DNA of 64,000 nt from Gonatopus flavifemur (GCA_018340375.1 JAFFJZ010000001.1:18804001-18868000), one strand, 5' to 3'. Positions 12,292 through 25,785 are shown, numbered from the stretch's first letter. Notes: generated by a model from the sequence alone, not told the origin. Numbers and translations: made by a program.

Positions 12292-12354
12292 AATCCATCA
12301 GATGCTGTAAATTTAAAATTTCGGCTCGTTTCTATACACGATTAGAAATTGAGT

Positions 12355-12510
12355 CCCTGCTTGAAAAATCTCATTGAACCGATTGATTCTCATTGATTCC
12401 GATGCAGAAAACTGATTCAAACTCATTGAGAATCAATTTTTGATGGGCTTGAATCGGCTTTCTGCATCGGAATCAATGAAAATCAATCGATTCAATGAGA
12501 TTCTTTACGC
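12355..12510. mobile_element. CCCTGCTTGAAAA MITE, right end decayed
   Basis: Its arms carry ATTGAACCGATTGATTC and GATGCAGAAA and their complements. It is related to 25786-25936, and the right CAGGG end is lost. Confidence 0.55.
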
Positions 12511-12619
12511 ACGAATATTATGATTACCATCGAAATTTATTCGTGAGTGTTCTTGAATTAATGGAATATGGAGTGGAACATCTATCAATTCGGTGTTGAA
12601 ATTGTATTTCCGATTTTTG

Positions 12620-12929
12620 CCCATGTAGCACAAGAACATTCTATGGATATTTTATGGATATTCTGTCAGCATGCATAGAATATTACGATGAAACTGTTTC
12701 AAATAACGTTCATAGAATATACTGGAGGAGAATATTCTAAAGACTTTCGATGGATGCTCTGTAAAACATTGTGGACGTTGGAGGACATTCTATGGATATT
12801 CTATGGATATTTGAGACAGTCTTACTTGAACGTTATATGGACATTATTTATGTATACTTCACATCTGGTCAGAATATTCTGGGTACATTTGTTTTTAGCA
12901 TGTCATCAGAATGTTCTGTGCCAAATGAG
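12620..12929. mobile_element. CCCATGTAGCAC element
   Basis: Ends CCCATGTAGCACAAGAAC and GTTCTGTGCCAAATGAG are flanked by TG on both sides. The interior is rich in ATATTCTATGG. Confidence 0.55.
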
Positions 12930-12997
12930 TGTTGACTCATTCACTCACATTTGTGTTGTATTTTTGAAATTAACCAGATTTGAGTATATAATCTCTA

Positions 12998-13747
12998 CAC
13001 TGAGAGGAAAAATTTCCGGGAACGATAAAATACCCGAAGAGAACATGAAGCTTCAGCGAACGCTCCGATTAGATCTGTATAGATCGGATCGAAGGTTCAT
13101 GAAAGCTAACTTTTAGATTCACAAGGTACTACAAACGTTGAAATGTCCGCCTCAAAATACTTTCAGGAAACCTAGATAAAACGTTCAATGAAGGTTCATT
13201 GAAGGTTTGAGGAAGCTTCACAAAAATATCTATAGTTAGATTATTTTATAATAATTCATGTTCATTAATTAATTAATTTTTCATATAAATTGATCAAAAT
13301 TAATATAAGTATAGATATTTTTGTGAGGTTCGTCAAACCTTCGATGAACCTTCAGCGAACGTTCCATCTATGTTTCCTGAACGTCTTTCGAGGCGGACAT
13401 TTCAACGTCCGTAGAATCTTTGTCAAACATTTGTGAATCTGAAAGTTAGCTGTAATGAACCTTCGGCCATATCTATACACATCTGATCTGAACGTTCGCT
13501 GAAGCTTCATGTTCTCTTCGGGTATTTAGTTGAATAGTCGCCATTAAATACTTAATTAATGTAAATAAACTTCCACTGATTCGATTGAATATTTATTCAA
13601 GCAAATATTTAATATGCTATGAAATATTTCATCAATGGAAACAGCAATTTAATTGAGTCAATGAAAGTTTATTGAAATCAATTAAGTATTTTATGGCGAC
13701 TATTCAACTAAATATTTCATAGTTCCCGGAAATTGTTTTTCTCTGTG
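12998..13747. mobile_element. CACTGAGAGG MITE carrying a nested CCCG foldback
   Basis: Ends CACTGAGAGGAAAAATTTCC and TTTTCTCTGTG are flanked by TA. Once the insertion at 13033-13522 is removed it is a foldback with AATAGTCGCCAT arms. The fragment at 42347-42507 is an uninterrupted relative. Confidence 0.8.
13033..13522. mobile_element. CCCGAAGAGAAC foldback, 490 bp
   Basis: Arms of about 200 bp share CATGAAGCTTCAGCGAACG and GGCGGACATTTCAACG and their complements. It is flanked by TA. The relative at 42347-42507 reads AAAATATTTAG straight across this site. Confidence 0.85.
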
Positions 13748-15239
13748 TATACAATTTAGGTGTTAATTTTTTGAAACATTGTCAGTGCGTTTGAAAATAA
13801 TCGGTTTATTCAGATGTGTTGTGAAGTGTGACTCAAAACGCTCGTTCGCTTTCTCGAAGGGGAGGTACTCATCAAGAGAATTCCGAAAAAAGGTGATGTT
13901 CTCGAATTTTTTTTTCTTAAGAAGGAAGTAAATTAAGTACTCGAGTTATTTGAAACTCATTAAAAGAGTCACGAAACAAATTTCCTCAAGTGTCAAACAT
14001 TCGTATCCCAAAACTTTGAAGGCCTTTTTCTCGAAAGCATGTTTGACTCCACGATATCTCAAAAACTACTGAACAGATTGCTCTTTTTTTCCATTTTGAA
14101 GCTGATTGAATTTATTGGAGGACGAACCTGAATGGAGATGACATTTGCCTTTTTCTTTTCTTTTTATAGCACTTTAAAGAGCGAAAAAAAGGTGAAAAAA
14201 ACCCTACCAAAAGTTTACATGTCTGTCATTTTGTTAATTTTGGACTTTTCATTGGTTTCATTGGTACAACCTCCAACAAACATAATATATTTCATAAAAG
14301 TTTGTGGATTTTTGATTCCTGATCATTTTTGTAAGTGTTAAAGTGGCGCCCGATTGATCACTGTTTTTTCAGGTGGTTATGTTTCAACGTGTATCAACAA
14401 TTCCCGTGGCATTATTTTTCACTGAACAAAATTTGTTTACTCACTCAAACACTCAATTAACAAGTGTCAAAACCCCCGATTTCTTTATTTGCTTCCTTCC
14501 ATAAAGAAGAATTTCGTGAAAATCGCCTCATTTTGGGGTCGCTACACTGAGGAAAAAAAAAAGAGACGAATTATATAAAAGAGCACAAATTTCACATGTT
14601 TCAAAGTAATGTTTGGCGTGGTACGAAAAGAATTGTAAATTTTATATTCCGAAGAAATTTTAAAGCTGACAACGTAAACATTACATTCTTTAGAGACAAT
14701 TCATACAGCACAAAAGTCCCCCCAAAGAGCTCCCGTTATAACAGTAAACATGAATTCATTATGAATAGTTTGAATTCAAAATGAACACTTGATAAATAAC
14801 TTAATCTTCAGAAAGAATTCATATCATGAATTCTTAAAGAACCATTCAGGCATTCATGCATTTTGATTTCATTGAGTTCATATTGAATTCATTTTTACTG
14901 TCATAACGGGGACTGTTCAAGAAGTTCTTTCAGAAGTTTTTGTGAATTCAAAATGATCATTTGTGCTGTCGGGGAACGCAGAAAATTGAATGCCAGCACG
15001 ATAAATATGAAATTCTCAGCAGGCAAAGTTTACACTTCCCTGTAAGGAATAATGCACTAAGAGTTTGGTAATCAATGCTTCCACAAATGATATAAATTGA
15101 AGTTACGTTTTCAATTCAGGGTGATTCAAAATCCACGAACCGTACTGCACAAGCATATTCGAAAAAAAGGAATAAAAAGATTTTCCCTTCTAAAAAATCT
15201 TGTGAAACACTTACCCATGCAAGTATTGCCAAGACTGAA

Positions 15240-15990
15240 AAAAAACCCAAGCTTGTCCCAAGGTTGGCACATGTGTCAGAAACAAACCTCCCTCAAGAAC
15301 AATTGGCCCAATATTGTTCCATGATTGTCCCTTGTTCTCAATTGATAGTCATTCATGGTACATTTGTTAATATTCTTAAAATGGTCACTACATTTGATAC
15401 AAGCTTGGCACAAGTGTAAAAATCGAGCATTCGTTGAGAACAATTGTGCCAATTTGCCCACATGAGTGGCACAATGTTTATAAATATTGAGTGAATTTTG
15501 AATTTACAATGGCTGAAGACTTGAGGATAACCATCGGGCCAGGGCTGGCCCGATCTTCCTGCCATAAATAATTCTCCACACTAGTTTTACACACCAAGCT
15601 AGATTTTATTGATCTATATTATTAGTTTAGTTTGAGCATAATTCAACAATAGAATCAAATTGATTGAAATATCAAAGAACGTAAATTTTCCAATGACCAT
15701 ACAAGCTTGTCCCAGTCTTGTCACATTTTGTCTACCGTCCAAGATAATTCATATACGATATTCTGAGGGAGAATGTCATGAAATAAAATATGAATCAATT
15801 ACTTTGTTCATCCATATCATCGATCGAAGAAGCATTGGTTGATGCTTGGTAAATGAATTAGACCGGGCCTGGCAAAACCACTGGCCCAAGCTTGTCCTGA
15901 TCTTATCATTCCCAAGCCTGGGCCAAGTTTGGTGAATTGTTCAAGACAAGTCTCGGCAGGTCTTTTGCCAAGCTTGGTCCATGCACACAT
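15240..15990. repeat. CCAAGCTTGTCC-rich repeat block
   Basis: Motifs of the type CCAAGCTTGTCC, GGCCAAGTTTGG and TTGGCACATGTG recur in both orientations across this stretch, suggesting one or more MITEs. No clean ends were found. Confidence 0.3.
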
Positions 15991-16345
15991 GGGTAGTCTT
16001 GGAGCTGACTCCAGTTACCCTTACAGCAAAAATTTTGCCTTGTCTAAAAGATTTCTACCGGATGTCTGGAGAATGTTTTATGCAACAGTTTTCATTGTCT
16101 TTAAGATGTCTTCGTTTAAGAAATGTGGAAGAGTCCTACAGATCTCCCTTCCAGATTCCTTAAACGAAGACATCTTAGCGGCAGTGAAAACTATTACATG
16201 AAACATCTTTTACACATTCGGTAGAAATCTTTTAGACGGAACAAAATTTCTGCTGTATATAGTTAATCAAGTGGCAACTACATAAGGATAATGTTTGATC
16301 ATTAAAGAAGCCGACGTACTCGCACTTTGAATGATTGACTTATTT

Positions 16346-16735
16346 TCCTAGTAGCACAAGGATGTTTGGAATATCCTATGGATGTCCATAGGACATTCCA
16401 ATATGCGAAAATATTCTATGCATGTTCATACACGGAAAAAACTGTTTAATAAAATTTACCAACGAGGGCGGTAAAATACGGCACTATTAGAATTTCTGTT
16501 AATATTTACTAGAACTGTAGTCAAATCTACTACTGCGGTAGTAATTTTGACTGCGACCATCGTAGATTTTACTAGAACTCTTATAAATATTACGAGAAAT
16601 TCTAATAGTGCCGTATTTTACTGAACGCGTTAGTAAATCTTATGAAACATTTTTTTCCGTGTAGGACATTCAAAACGTATCAATATATTCTGTACATGTT
16701 CATAGAATATTCCAAACATTCTTGTGCTACTTGGG
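16346..16735. mobile_element. CCYARGTAGCACAAG element with nested CACGGAAAA MITE
   Basis: Ends TCCTAGTAGCACAAGGATG and CATTCTTGTGCTACTTGGG are flanked by TT. It hosts the 231-bp MITE at 16431-16661. Confidence 0.7.
16431..16661. mobile_element. CACGGAAAAAA MITE
   Basis: Ends CACGGAAAAAACTGTTTAAT and CATTTTTTTCCGTG are flanked by TA. The two arms share TACTAGAACT and AATTCTAATAGTGCCGTATT complements. Confidence 0.75.
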
Positions 16736-17043
16736 TTCGTTCGAACGAAACAAATCATAACTTGAAAATTCAGCTCATCACAACAATATGCCCAGAGAAA
16801 AATCTTTTAATTCTTTTCCTGAAGAGTATGCCCGTGGAGTACAGGCCGAAATTTCCAATCACGTTGTGTAGTGCCTAGTAAATATTCCTCCCCTCAACAG
16901 TTCAAACGTTCATTATGTTATGTAGCAGATATGAAAAAGAATCTCTAATTTTTGAGTTTTGGACATCTTGTAGATGTTTTTGAAAGAACATAATTTAAGC
17001 TTGAAATGTTGAGAGCTGTTCGTTTTTTCTTATGTGCAAGCTT

Positions 17044-17259
17044 CCCAAGTAGCACAAGAAATTGTCAAATATGCTATGATGATACAGTGAATGTGAAAAG
17101 AATGTGCAAATGAGGCTATTTTGGATAAATTCTTCAAGATATTCTAAGGAGGTGTATAGCACATAATTATTCAAAACAGTGTCATTTGGAAATTTTAAGC
17201 CTGTTCGTAGGATTTTCCAAACAGGTCCTTAGCATTTTTAACCTCCTGTCTTGCTTGGG
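17044..17259. mobile_element. CCCAAGTAGCACAAG element
   Basis: The left end is CCCAAGTAGCACAAGAAA and the right end CTGTCTTGCTTGGG, flanked by TT. It is AT-rich inside and related to 16346-16735. Confidence 0.5.
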
Positions 17260-18692
17260 TTTGATATCTTCAAACAGCCGTTTAACGACTAGATAATGTT
17301 ACTCTGACAATGCTGCACTGGAACCGGTCGGTAACAAGCAAACACTGTAAAACTTACCTATAAAGTTGAACACATTACACAACGGAAATGTAAATTCTAA
17401 CAAGTTCTTGGCATCGACGGAAAAAATTTAAAAGTTGCACTACGAACACACGCAATTCATATTATCGTGTTTATCACGCAATATTTACATTTCTTAATCG
17501 CTAATATTATCGTTGTTGCTCTCAATCTTTCAATATAGAACTGATTATTAGAAGTAAAGAATTTTTTCGGTGATACCTTTCGAAAAAAATGTAATTTTTC
17601 ATACTACATACTGCAATTTCACTATTACATTCTATGATATGAAGAATTATGAATTTCTCTGCTGTGTTTGCAAAAAAGTTTGTATAGAGCCAAAAATTAC
17701 AATGTAAACTGTAAATTCTCTCTTTTATCTCTCTCAGTGTAGATGGGAACCTCCCCTGAAGGAAATGCATCGTTTCGACTGTTACAAAATAGATTGATAG
17801 ATTGATTCCGATTGTGTTGAGATTCGAATTGTAGAATTTTGCAAACAAAGAGTACTTTTAATAAGTGAAGGATTTTCGTATGGTTTAATAGAATTCACCT
17901 AGAGGTCTGGAATTTTCAGAAAATTGAATTTTTTGAAATTCGAAGAAGCAAAAAAATATTAGCAAACGCAAGGGATATTGTATCGTGCTGATATTGCAAA
18001 ATGATCGTAAGGACATATTTATATCAGATTTATTTGAGAATATACTTACTTAAAACTTTAAATTCATTTATCTGGAAGTTATTTTCTTCCGCACGGTGCG
18101 CGGAGAAGAATAATCAGCTCATGGAGCTATTTTTCAGCTGGCACAGTCATTCCCTTAGCGGTAGCAGCAAGAAATGTAGCTGCCGCAACGAAAATTCAAC
18201 AGCTTAACTATTCCCACATAGCACACAATGTCTTAGAAATATTTCCAGAATATTACAAATGTTTCATTAGAAACCTTCTGTCTGAAATATTTCTACGAGA
18301 TTGCAGGAATATTGTGAATGTACTGTTTTGTATAACATATTCTGACAATCTTCCGGTTGAAACATTGCATATTTGATATTTTGTAATGTTCTCAGAATAT
18401 GTGACGAGAAATATGCAACCTTTGTCGCAAATGAAATATTGTCAGAATATTCCAGTGCCAATATCATTTATTCAAGGAATATAGTGGGCAAGAAAAATCT
18501 TGTTTCAAAAAATTCTCATTCGATGAGTTTACATTGCACAGAAACGAATTTCCCAAAAATTGTCCATTATCCCGCACCAGTATGCGGTAAAATTTACAAA
18601 GTTGAAAAGTTTGTATTAAATCTCATCGATTAATGGGTTTCGATAGACTTTTTTTATAGAATAGAAAATATTCTAGAACATCTCTAGAGTAT

Positions 18693-19099
18693 TCCTGTTG
18701 AAAATTTCCCATAGAAAACGATAAAATTGTTCCTATCGGTTTCAATGTGGTTTCTGAAACTGGAATCTCCGGAAAGTCATCGTGAATTCATGATAGAACT
18801 CTATCGGTTTTTATCGTTTTCTATAGGATTTGAGAGAAATGTATCTGGTTTTATCGTAAAATTCCTATAGAAGGAATACCAGTTATTCAAAGAAGTACCA
18901 TTATATTTTTCCAAATAACTAATACTTCCTGTATACGATAAAACCAGATACATTTCTCTTAAATCTTATAGAGAACGATAAGAACCGATACAGTTCTATC
19001 GTGAATTCACGATGACTTTTTGGGAATTCCAGTTTCAGGAACCACATTGAAATCGATAGGAAAAATCTTATCGTTTTCTATGGGAAATTTTTAGCAGGG
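18693..19099. mobile_element. 407-bp foldback, CCTGYTRAAAATTTCCC ends
   Basis: Arms of about 175 bp contain CATAGAAAACGATAA, CTATCGGTTT and TATCTGGTTTTATCG and their complements. It is flanked by AT. The end ATTTTTAGCAGGG is shared with 44135-44509. Confidence 0.8.
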
Positions 19100-19544
19100 A
19101 TCCCTGAAACGATCGTGATAATGTTATGAAATGTCTCCAGAATATCACTGAAGGGATTTCAGCAATATTGCAGAATATTTCTAGAATGTCGCTAGAATGA
19201 TCTCTGGAATGTCTCTGAAGTGACCTTCAGGATACTTCGAAATGTCTCTAGAATATCACAAAGTATAGGTGACATGAGACATTGCAGAGATATTCTGACA
19301 ATATCTCCGAGATGTTCTCCAGAATATTGCATATTCCAAATGTGATATTTTGGAGATATTGCTAGAATATTTAGTGCTATGTGGGTTCAGCTATCCAGAT
19401 ATCAATCACAAAACCCTCGCAGTCACAGCTACGATCTCCCACCGTAGTAGCCAAAAAATAGCTGCAGCTACAATTACTTCAACTATAGCAGTGGAAAAAG
19501 TGTGCTAAAAAAGTGAGAAGCTTCCACAGCTTCACGATTCACGA

Positions 19545-19838
19545 CCTCTCTAAATTCCTTGGAGTGAAAAATTCACCCTCGAAGAGTGAAAATACTGCAA
19601 GTCTAGAAAGAGTGAGATTTCACTTCAATGACTTGTCATTCCACAGAAGTGAATTCTCCCACCAACAAAGTGAAATTTTAACTCGGTTTAGAGAATAAAA
19701 TTTCACCTTCTCTCAAGAAAGAAATCCTCACTCCAAGAGAGTGAAAACTCACTCTTTGGTAGTGGAATTTCGCTCTTGTTGGACTTGCAGTATTCTCACT
19801 CCATAAGAGTGAATTTTCACTCCAATAAATTTAGAGGG
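19545..19838. mobile_element. GAGTGAAAATTCACTC-rich MITE
   Basis: The ends read CCTCTCTAAATT and AATTTAGAGGG. AGAGTGA/TCACTCT half-sites repeat throughout, and ATACTGCAAGTC occurs in both arms. It is related to 41237-41488. Confidence 0.65.
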
Positions 19839-20907
19839 ACCGATTTGACTGAGATTCATACAGGATCGTTATAGACAGATCGCTGGAATGTGGTATGAAT
19901 TTCATCAGGATCGCATGAATAGGAGATGAGATGTGCACGTTTGCAGAAGGGACCTACGAAATGAACATCGCCACATCAATTTAGATTGTCTCTGATCCTC
20001 CGAACCGATGTACCTGACATTCATACGGAAATTCTTCGGTAATAATATCTGAGCGATGTTACATGATGTTCGGATCATTATGATATAACGAAGCAACGGT
20101 TTCAAAAAAATCTCTAGAAATATCGATTCCGAAAGGAGAATTTTATTCCCCTTTCAATTGATCTAAGTGATACTCAAACTGAAAAACGGAAGAAGAGCTA
20201 CGCGCGTTCGTAAAAATCGCACTTTTTTATCACGTTTGTAATTAGTTGACAAACCGGCAGACATAGTGATGCCGCGAGAAGCGAGAAATTCGAGACGAGA
20301 AGGCCATGGCGAGGAACGAGATGAGACGAGAAAGACCCGACCCGAGAAATTCACGAGACGAGATGAGAATGAGTTGACGAAAAATAAAACTTAGTTTGAA
20401 GGGAAGAAAAACGATATTGTCAAGAAAATATGTCGAGATTTCGAGACGAGACGAGAACAAGCTCATTTTATATATTGCTGAAATATTGCTGCAATGTTTC
20501 GAGACATTACTGAGACATTGTGTGCTATGTGGGTTCCCTCTAAACGAGGAAACAAAATTAATATCAAAATGAGAATATTCCTTTTGTCTTGATGCGACTT
20601 CGTCTCTAATTTATGGGATCAAAAGTATCCCTCTCCATTCGGCAGGATCAATCTTTGGGGTGGAAAAATTCTCATTTATTCGATTTCCATTTATTGAAAA
20701 TTAGAGTTCTAAATTTTCAGGAAAAACATATTTGTGAAGAAAACTCACAGAAAAAGACGATTTTTTCCCGAAAAAACGTTTTAAATAAATTATGTTATCA
20801 AATTTTTTGTTGTAGCAGATTTGATCCTTGATTCTCCATTCATACTCGTGGTGGGGTTGCAAACTCTTCACGTGCATTATATCGCTGAATTTTGGATCAT
20901 TTATTCA

Positions 20908-21100
20908 CTGAGAAAAAAAAAAGAGGAATTCATATGAAAGTGCACAAGTTTTATATTTTCTAAGGGAATTTTCGGCGTCGTGCGAAAAAAATTGTGAATT
21001 TTATATTCCGAAGAAAATTCAAAGACCACACCGTAAACATTACATCTTCGAGAGACAACGCGAGAGATCACAGCAATCTTGATAGCAACGGTATAGCAAA
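20908..21100. mobile_element. CACTGAG(A)n half element, pair with 14546-14700
   Basis: Both copies begin CACTGAG followed by a long A run. They then share AATTTTATATTCCGAAGAAA and GTAAACATTACAT. The right ends are not clear. Confidence 0.5.
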
Positions 21101-22266
21101 TTTTTAACTGTTGCAACCAAAAATGTTTCCTGCTCCAGCAAAATTTGCGGGCCATTCTGTATATAATACTGAAAATTTTGCTAATCCAGCCAGAAATTTG
21201 CCGCTTTAGTTAATCACGTCGCTCTCCTAGCAATCCAGTTAGCTGTAGCAGTGAATTTTCAACTACATTACCAAAAAAATTTGCTATTCTGTATATAATA
21301 CCTCAATTTGTTGCGTCAGCAAATTTTTTGTCTCGGTTTGACTATGATAGAGAATGTTATTCAAAATCAGACCAGCACTAGGAACCCAATTTCTTAGAAA
21401 ATTTTCCTTACTCTCATTCTGACAAATCTTGTTTCCAATGAAAAAAGGAATTCATTTCAATGATAAAATTTTTCATTGAATTGAAATTACACTCTTCGAT
21501 TCAGAGAGGATTATATTTCTGTTTCAATTCAAAAATGTTTATACTGGAAAAAAGATTCATCAGAATGAAAGCAAAGATGAAACTGAAACTAGCGGTGGAT
21601 GATTAATGTAACTTTCGATAGAATTATTTTTTCAAATATTTGAATAGTTGAATCTTTTATTTGAAAGCCACGCTAGGAAAAATGATATGTTGAATCGATT
21701 TATGCCGAGCCATACAGCCAACTTAATTTTGATTCGACTTGGAAGCAAGTTGTTCCTGCATTTTTTACAAGTAAAAACAATATATGTGTTTCCGCCTTCA
21801 TGTGTTTCCCTTATCACTTGAACTTGGCATCGATGTTAAATCAAGTTGTTTTCAAGTCGATTTAACATGGTCATTCTCCAATGCACCCAATAAATTTTTG
21901 GTACGAAAACATTCGAATTGAGTGCAATCAAAAGTTACATCAGTCCACCCCTAGCTTCAGCTTCATGAACAACAAAATTACCTTTCAGTTTAAGAAATTA
22001 GGTGTTCTTTGTATCTCCTATGGATTCGAGAAATATTTAATATGGATGCTCTTAGTGAGGAGGATCAAGATTTCCATACAATATTCCAACAAATCTCTGA
22101 AAAATTTAGGTCCACACTGGCGGCGCTGATGAGATGGCTGGTACAACGAGAATAACAAATGTTGAATTGGACATGGCCACAAAATTTTGTATTAAAAATG
22201 AAAAGAAAGTCCCCATTTTTGTGCAATGAACCGATCGGGATGCTGTCTTTCAAGCGATAATCTCTA

Positions 22267-22916
22267 CCCACCCAACACAGTTTGTCACAGCGACGTCACA
22301 GCGACAAACAGTTTTGTTACTGGTAATGTAACCTGTTCCTTGCAGGCAATGTCCTGGTTAGTAGTAATTTCCCGCTCAAAGAATGTAACCAAGATGTAAC
22401 CACCACAACACAGATGAAACATTGTTATATCTCTGCAATGTTGGTGTTACGTAACACGTGATTTTCTAAAATCACTGCAACATCCCAGTAATAAAGTTTG
22501 TAACACATTCGAATTTTATACAAAATTTACGAATATAAATACGAATAATTGTTTTTTATAATAGTTGAGAAAACATATGTAAGGGAAAATTGAAGTTCTC
22601 ATAGCAAAATTTTGTGAAATATTTAATCAATTCATTATTCAATGTTATTGGCGAATATGAATCTCGTCGTCCAACACGGAAAGGGCATCATGACGCTAAC
22701 CAAATTATGTTTGTAAAATTATTACATGTTACGTAACACCAGCGTCGCAGTGATATAACGACGTCCCATCTACGATGTGGTGGTTACATCCTGGTTACAT
22801 CCGTTGAGTGGGAAATTACTACCAACCAGGAAATTGCCTGTAACAAACAGGTTACATCACCAGTAGCAAAACTGTTTGTCGCCGTTACGTTGCTGTGACA
22901 AACTGTGTTGGGTGGG
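22267..22916. mobile_element. TA-flanked MITE, CCCACCCAACACAG family
   Basis: Ends CCCACCCAACACAGTTTGTC and its complement are flanked by TA. The inverted arms exceed 100 bp (AAACAGTTTTG, TGTAACCTG, GGAAATTAC blocks). It is related to 45476-45999, which has CCCACCAAACACAG. Confidence 0.8.
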
Positions 22917-23639
22917 TAGCATTTCAATGGGCATTTCTCTGTTGGTTCTTGCCCACACATAGCACTAAATGTCTCAGAAATATTCCCAGAATATTACGAA
23001 TGTCTCGTTCGAAACACTGTTCCAGTTGAAATGTTCACAGAAGATTACATAAATATTACGTATAAAATGTTTCATGGTGAAGATTCTGACAATCTTCTCT
23101 TTGAAATATCGCATATATTACATTTTGAAATGTCCTAACAATGTTATGATTAAAAGATTCTGTGAATAAAACAATTCTGAAATTTTTCAAAGTCTGGGTT
23201 CAGGATAGTTAGAAAGTTGAAGAAACATTATCTTGTTATTCATGCCGATCGATTCACACTTAATCAGAAGTGTGAATATTTGGAATTCTTCTTTCAAAGA
23301 AAAATGAATAGGGTTCATGAGAGAAGATTTGTTCGATTTCAAGCGCTCACTGAGACGAAACATTCGTTATTGTGAATGAAAAACTTTGATCAACAAATTT
23401 TCTTTGTCAATACAAATGCTTATCATACAGTGGAAGGAAAATTGTTTGCCTGGAAACAAGCCCTACCTTTTACCGGTAATCAAATTATTTTATTCCACTG
23501 AAAAATTTTATTTACTTTGGTGAAAAACACATGATTGATGAAGAAAATACCTATGCAGCCCAACTATTCAAAAAGGCCTTCTTAATGAATTTTTAGAATC
23601 GTTCAGCAAATTTTTGGAATTCTTATATCAATTCATTCT

Positions 23640-24130
23640 GGCACTTGGTAAAATTTGCAAGTGGGCTTTTCAAAAAAAGTGTCTCTCAAGTGGTATTCAT
23701 TTCACATTCCCGGAGATTCTGAATCGATTAATCACTATCCCACGGCAACAAATCCTCGAAGTTTTCCCATCGATCTTACCCAGCTCTTTGTAAAATTCCA
23801 AAGTCAAGGTCAAAAAAAACCTCTCTCCCACGATCTACTCATTTTTCATGCCTGAAGATTCTGAATCGATTGGTCGATGTTTCACGGAAACGAATTCTTG
23901 AAACTCCCATCACGATAATTACAATAAATGGCACTCCGAGAGATTCGCTGATGTGATAGAAGCCTTGACTCTCACTCGCAGAACCCGGGTTCAATCCCCA
24001 CTGGGGAACTTCCTAATAATTGACTTCGAAGCAGGTTTTCTTCCACTCAAAGTGATTCTGGCCAAGCTTATTCAACATTTGTAGAAGTAAACTCTGAAAG
24101 AATTTGTTTTCTATCCAAAGTAATATTTCT
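23640..24130 (-). mobile_element. Diverged R copy (R3), opposite orientation
   Basis: It carries two 142-bp units (GATTCTGAATCGATT cores at about 23716 and 23858), then a plus-strand tRNA-like module (23937-24005) and the CATTTGTAGAAGTAAACTCTG tail seen in reverse in R1 and R2. It lies inside the CCCACA-ended element 22952-24348. Confidence 0.7.
23937..24006 (+). other. tRNA-like module (pol III type-2 promoter-like) in R3
   Basis: An A-box-like TTCGCTGATGTG begins at 23944 and a B box GGTTCAATCC lies at 23988-23997. The spacing of about 44 nt is the same as in tRNA genes. The T-stem and acceptor stem do not pair well, so this is not a functional tRNA. Confidence 0.5.
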
Positions 24131-24871
24131 TAAGCTTTTTAATATATGTCATTGTCCGTACAGAATATCGCTGAAATGATTATAATGATTTCAGCAATGT
24201 TTCAGAATATCTCCAGAATGTTACAAAGATGGTGACATAAGACATCCTGCAGACATTCTGACAATCTTCTTGAGACATTTTCCAGAATATTACACATTCC
24301 AAATGTAATATTCTGACAATATTGCTGGGACATCCGGTGCTGTGTGCGTTTGTTCTAAATTTTTGTCCATTGGAGGTGAATATTCGTCGAATGGATATCC
24401 TCAGATGTCTAAACAGAATATCCAAAAGTTCACGGTAACAAATGATCGGAATTTTCCCATACGCAGCAACCGGAACATTCCGATCATGGGATAGGAAATC
24501 AACTTCTGATAAATGTATATGAAATTCCCCATCAATTTAACTAAAAATTCCAAACTCCATGGGATTTTGACTATCATTTTGCAGTGAATTTCTGGTAAAA
24601 TACGGAAAATTCCTAACGCATGGGTTGATTACTTCCAGATATTTATTTGAAGTTTCCCATAGAAACTTCTCACAGTGCGTTGTACGAAATTGTCCACGAC
24701 TTCAAGATAGACAAATGACATGTTTAAGACTTGACATCTTTCTCAATGTATTGAAAATTTGAACGAATTCTTTGATGCGTATAAATCAATTTCAAGTTAA
24801 TGAATTTTTGGTTCTACAATTACTTGTTAACTATTACTGGAAATTACTCTTTAAAAAAACTGTATTCTCTG

Positions 24872-25065
24872 CACTGAGAAGAAAATTTGGTTCTCATAAC
24901 TGTGTTTTTAGCTCTTCGACCATGTTGTATAATTGTTACAACTAGATTCTTGTGATTTTCTTTTGTTTTTCTGGTTATCATGAACAAATTTCAAGTCACT
25001 GTAACCATAAATCTTCTACCATGCGAGTATAGTTTCTATGACAATGTTGTTGTTTTTTCTCAGTG
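24872..25065. mobile_element. CACTGAGAAG element
   Basis: Ends CACTGAGAAGAAAA and TTTTTTCTCAGTG lie about 190 bp apart with AT-rich content. The arms are only complementary near the ends. Confidence 0.45.
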
Positions 25066-25785
25066 TTGTTAAACAAACAAACTCTTCGAATCTGGCACAA
25101 TATCCCGATTCCACCGACTCATTCGGTTAAATTCAGTGGGCTTTGTTAATGAGAAATCGTTTCATTTTTGCCGAATCCCATTGAATTCGATCCTACTAGG
25201 GTATGAACACCGAAATAAGATAACTACCAAGAAGAAAGGAAGAAATAACATTCATCCAACACGAACGTTCTTCTTTCCCACATGGTAAATTCGATTCTTC
25301 AAGAAATTGTAATTACTCGAAGAAAGAACTGAACGAAAGCAAAGACAACAACGGAGGGAAAAGATGGGGCGATACAGAATGATGAGCAGGTTTTATTAAC
25401 GTGAGTTTTGATGGCGAGTATGTGGAAAAATGTTCGCTTTATATGATGGCATAGTCCGATATGTATATAATACGTGAGAACGAGACTGCTAGAAAGACGA
25501 ATATGCCGGACGAAGGACGATACGAAACGAAGCGAGACTGGACAAAACGAAGTGAGAGGTATGGGTGAAGCAAAATGGCAGCGACCAACGACGACGACTA
25601 CGACGACTGCGATGAGGACAGGTGAAGGACTATACAGTGTGACTGCACTTGAAGTCGGTCTGAGGGTTGGCCACTGCACTCCAACAACGATGGGATAAAA
25701 CCAGGGACGGATCAAAAGCGATCTATTCGATTCCTAAAACTTCAATATTTTCCTTCGGTATGGTCTTTCTAAATACTATATGAAT

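Larger units (their letters stand above)
18213..20533. mobile_element. CCCACATAGCAC element(s), nested
   Basis: The left end CCCACATAGCACACAATGTC at 18213 is matched exactly by GACATTGTGTGCTATGTGGG ending at 20533, flanked by TT. An additional right end, AGTGCTATGTGGG, stops at 19385 and is also followed by TT. There may therefore be two overlapping members. The foldback 18693-19099 and the GAGTGA-rich element 19545-19838 lie within. Confidence 0.6.
22952..24348. mobile_element. CCCACACATAGCAC element carrying R3
   Basis: The left end CCCACACATAGCACTAAATG and the right end CATCCGGTGCTGTGTGCG mark a member of the 18213 family. R3 (23640-24130) is inserted in it. The flanks TG/TT are an imperfect duplication. 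Confidence 0.6.

Noticed and set aside
23937..24006. Functional tRNA gene
   Set aside because: The A and B boxes are present, but the acceptor and T stems do not pair, and the segment is repeated as part of a larger element.
25299..25715. 138-aa minus-strand ORF rich in Val, Ser and Phe
   Set aside because: The low-complexity poly-Val part comes from a GAC triplet tract, and a competing ORF lies on the plus strand. No domain is seen.
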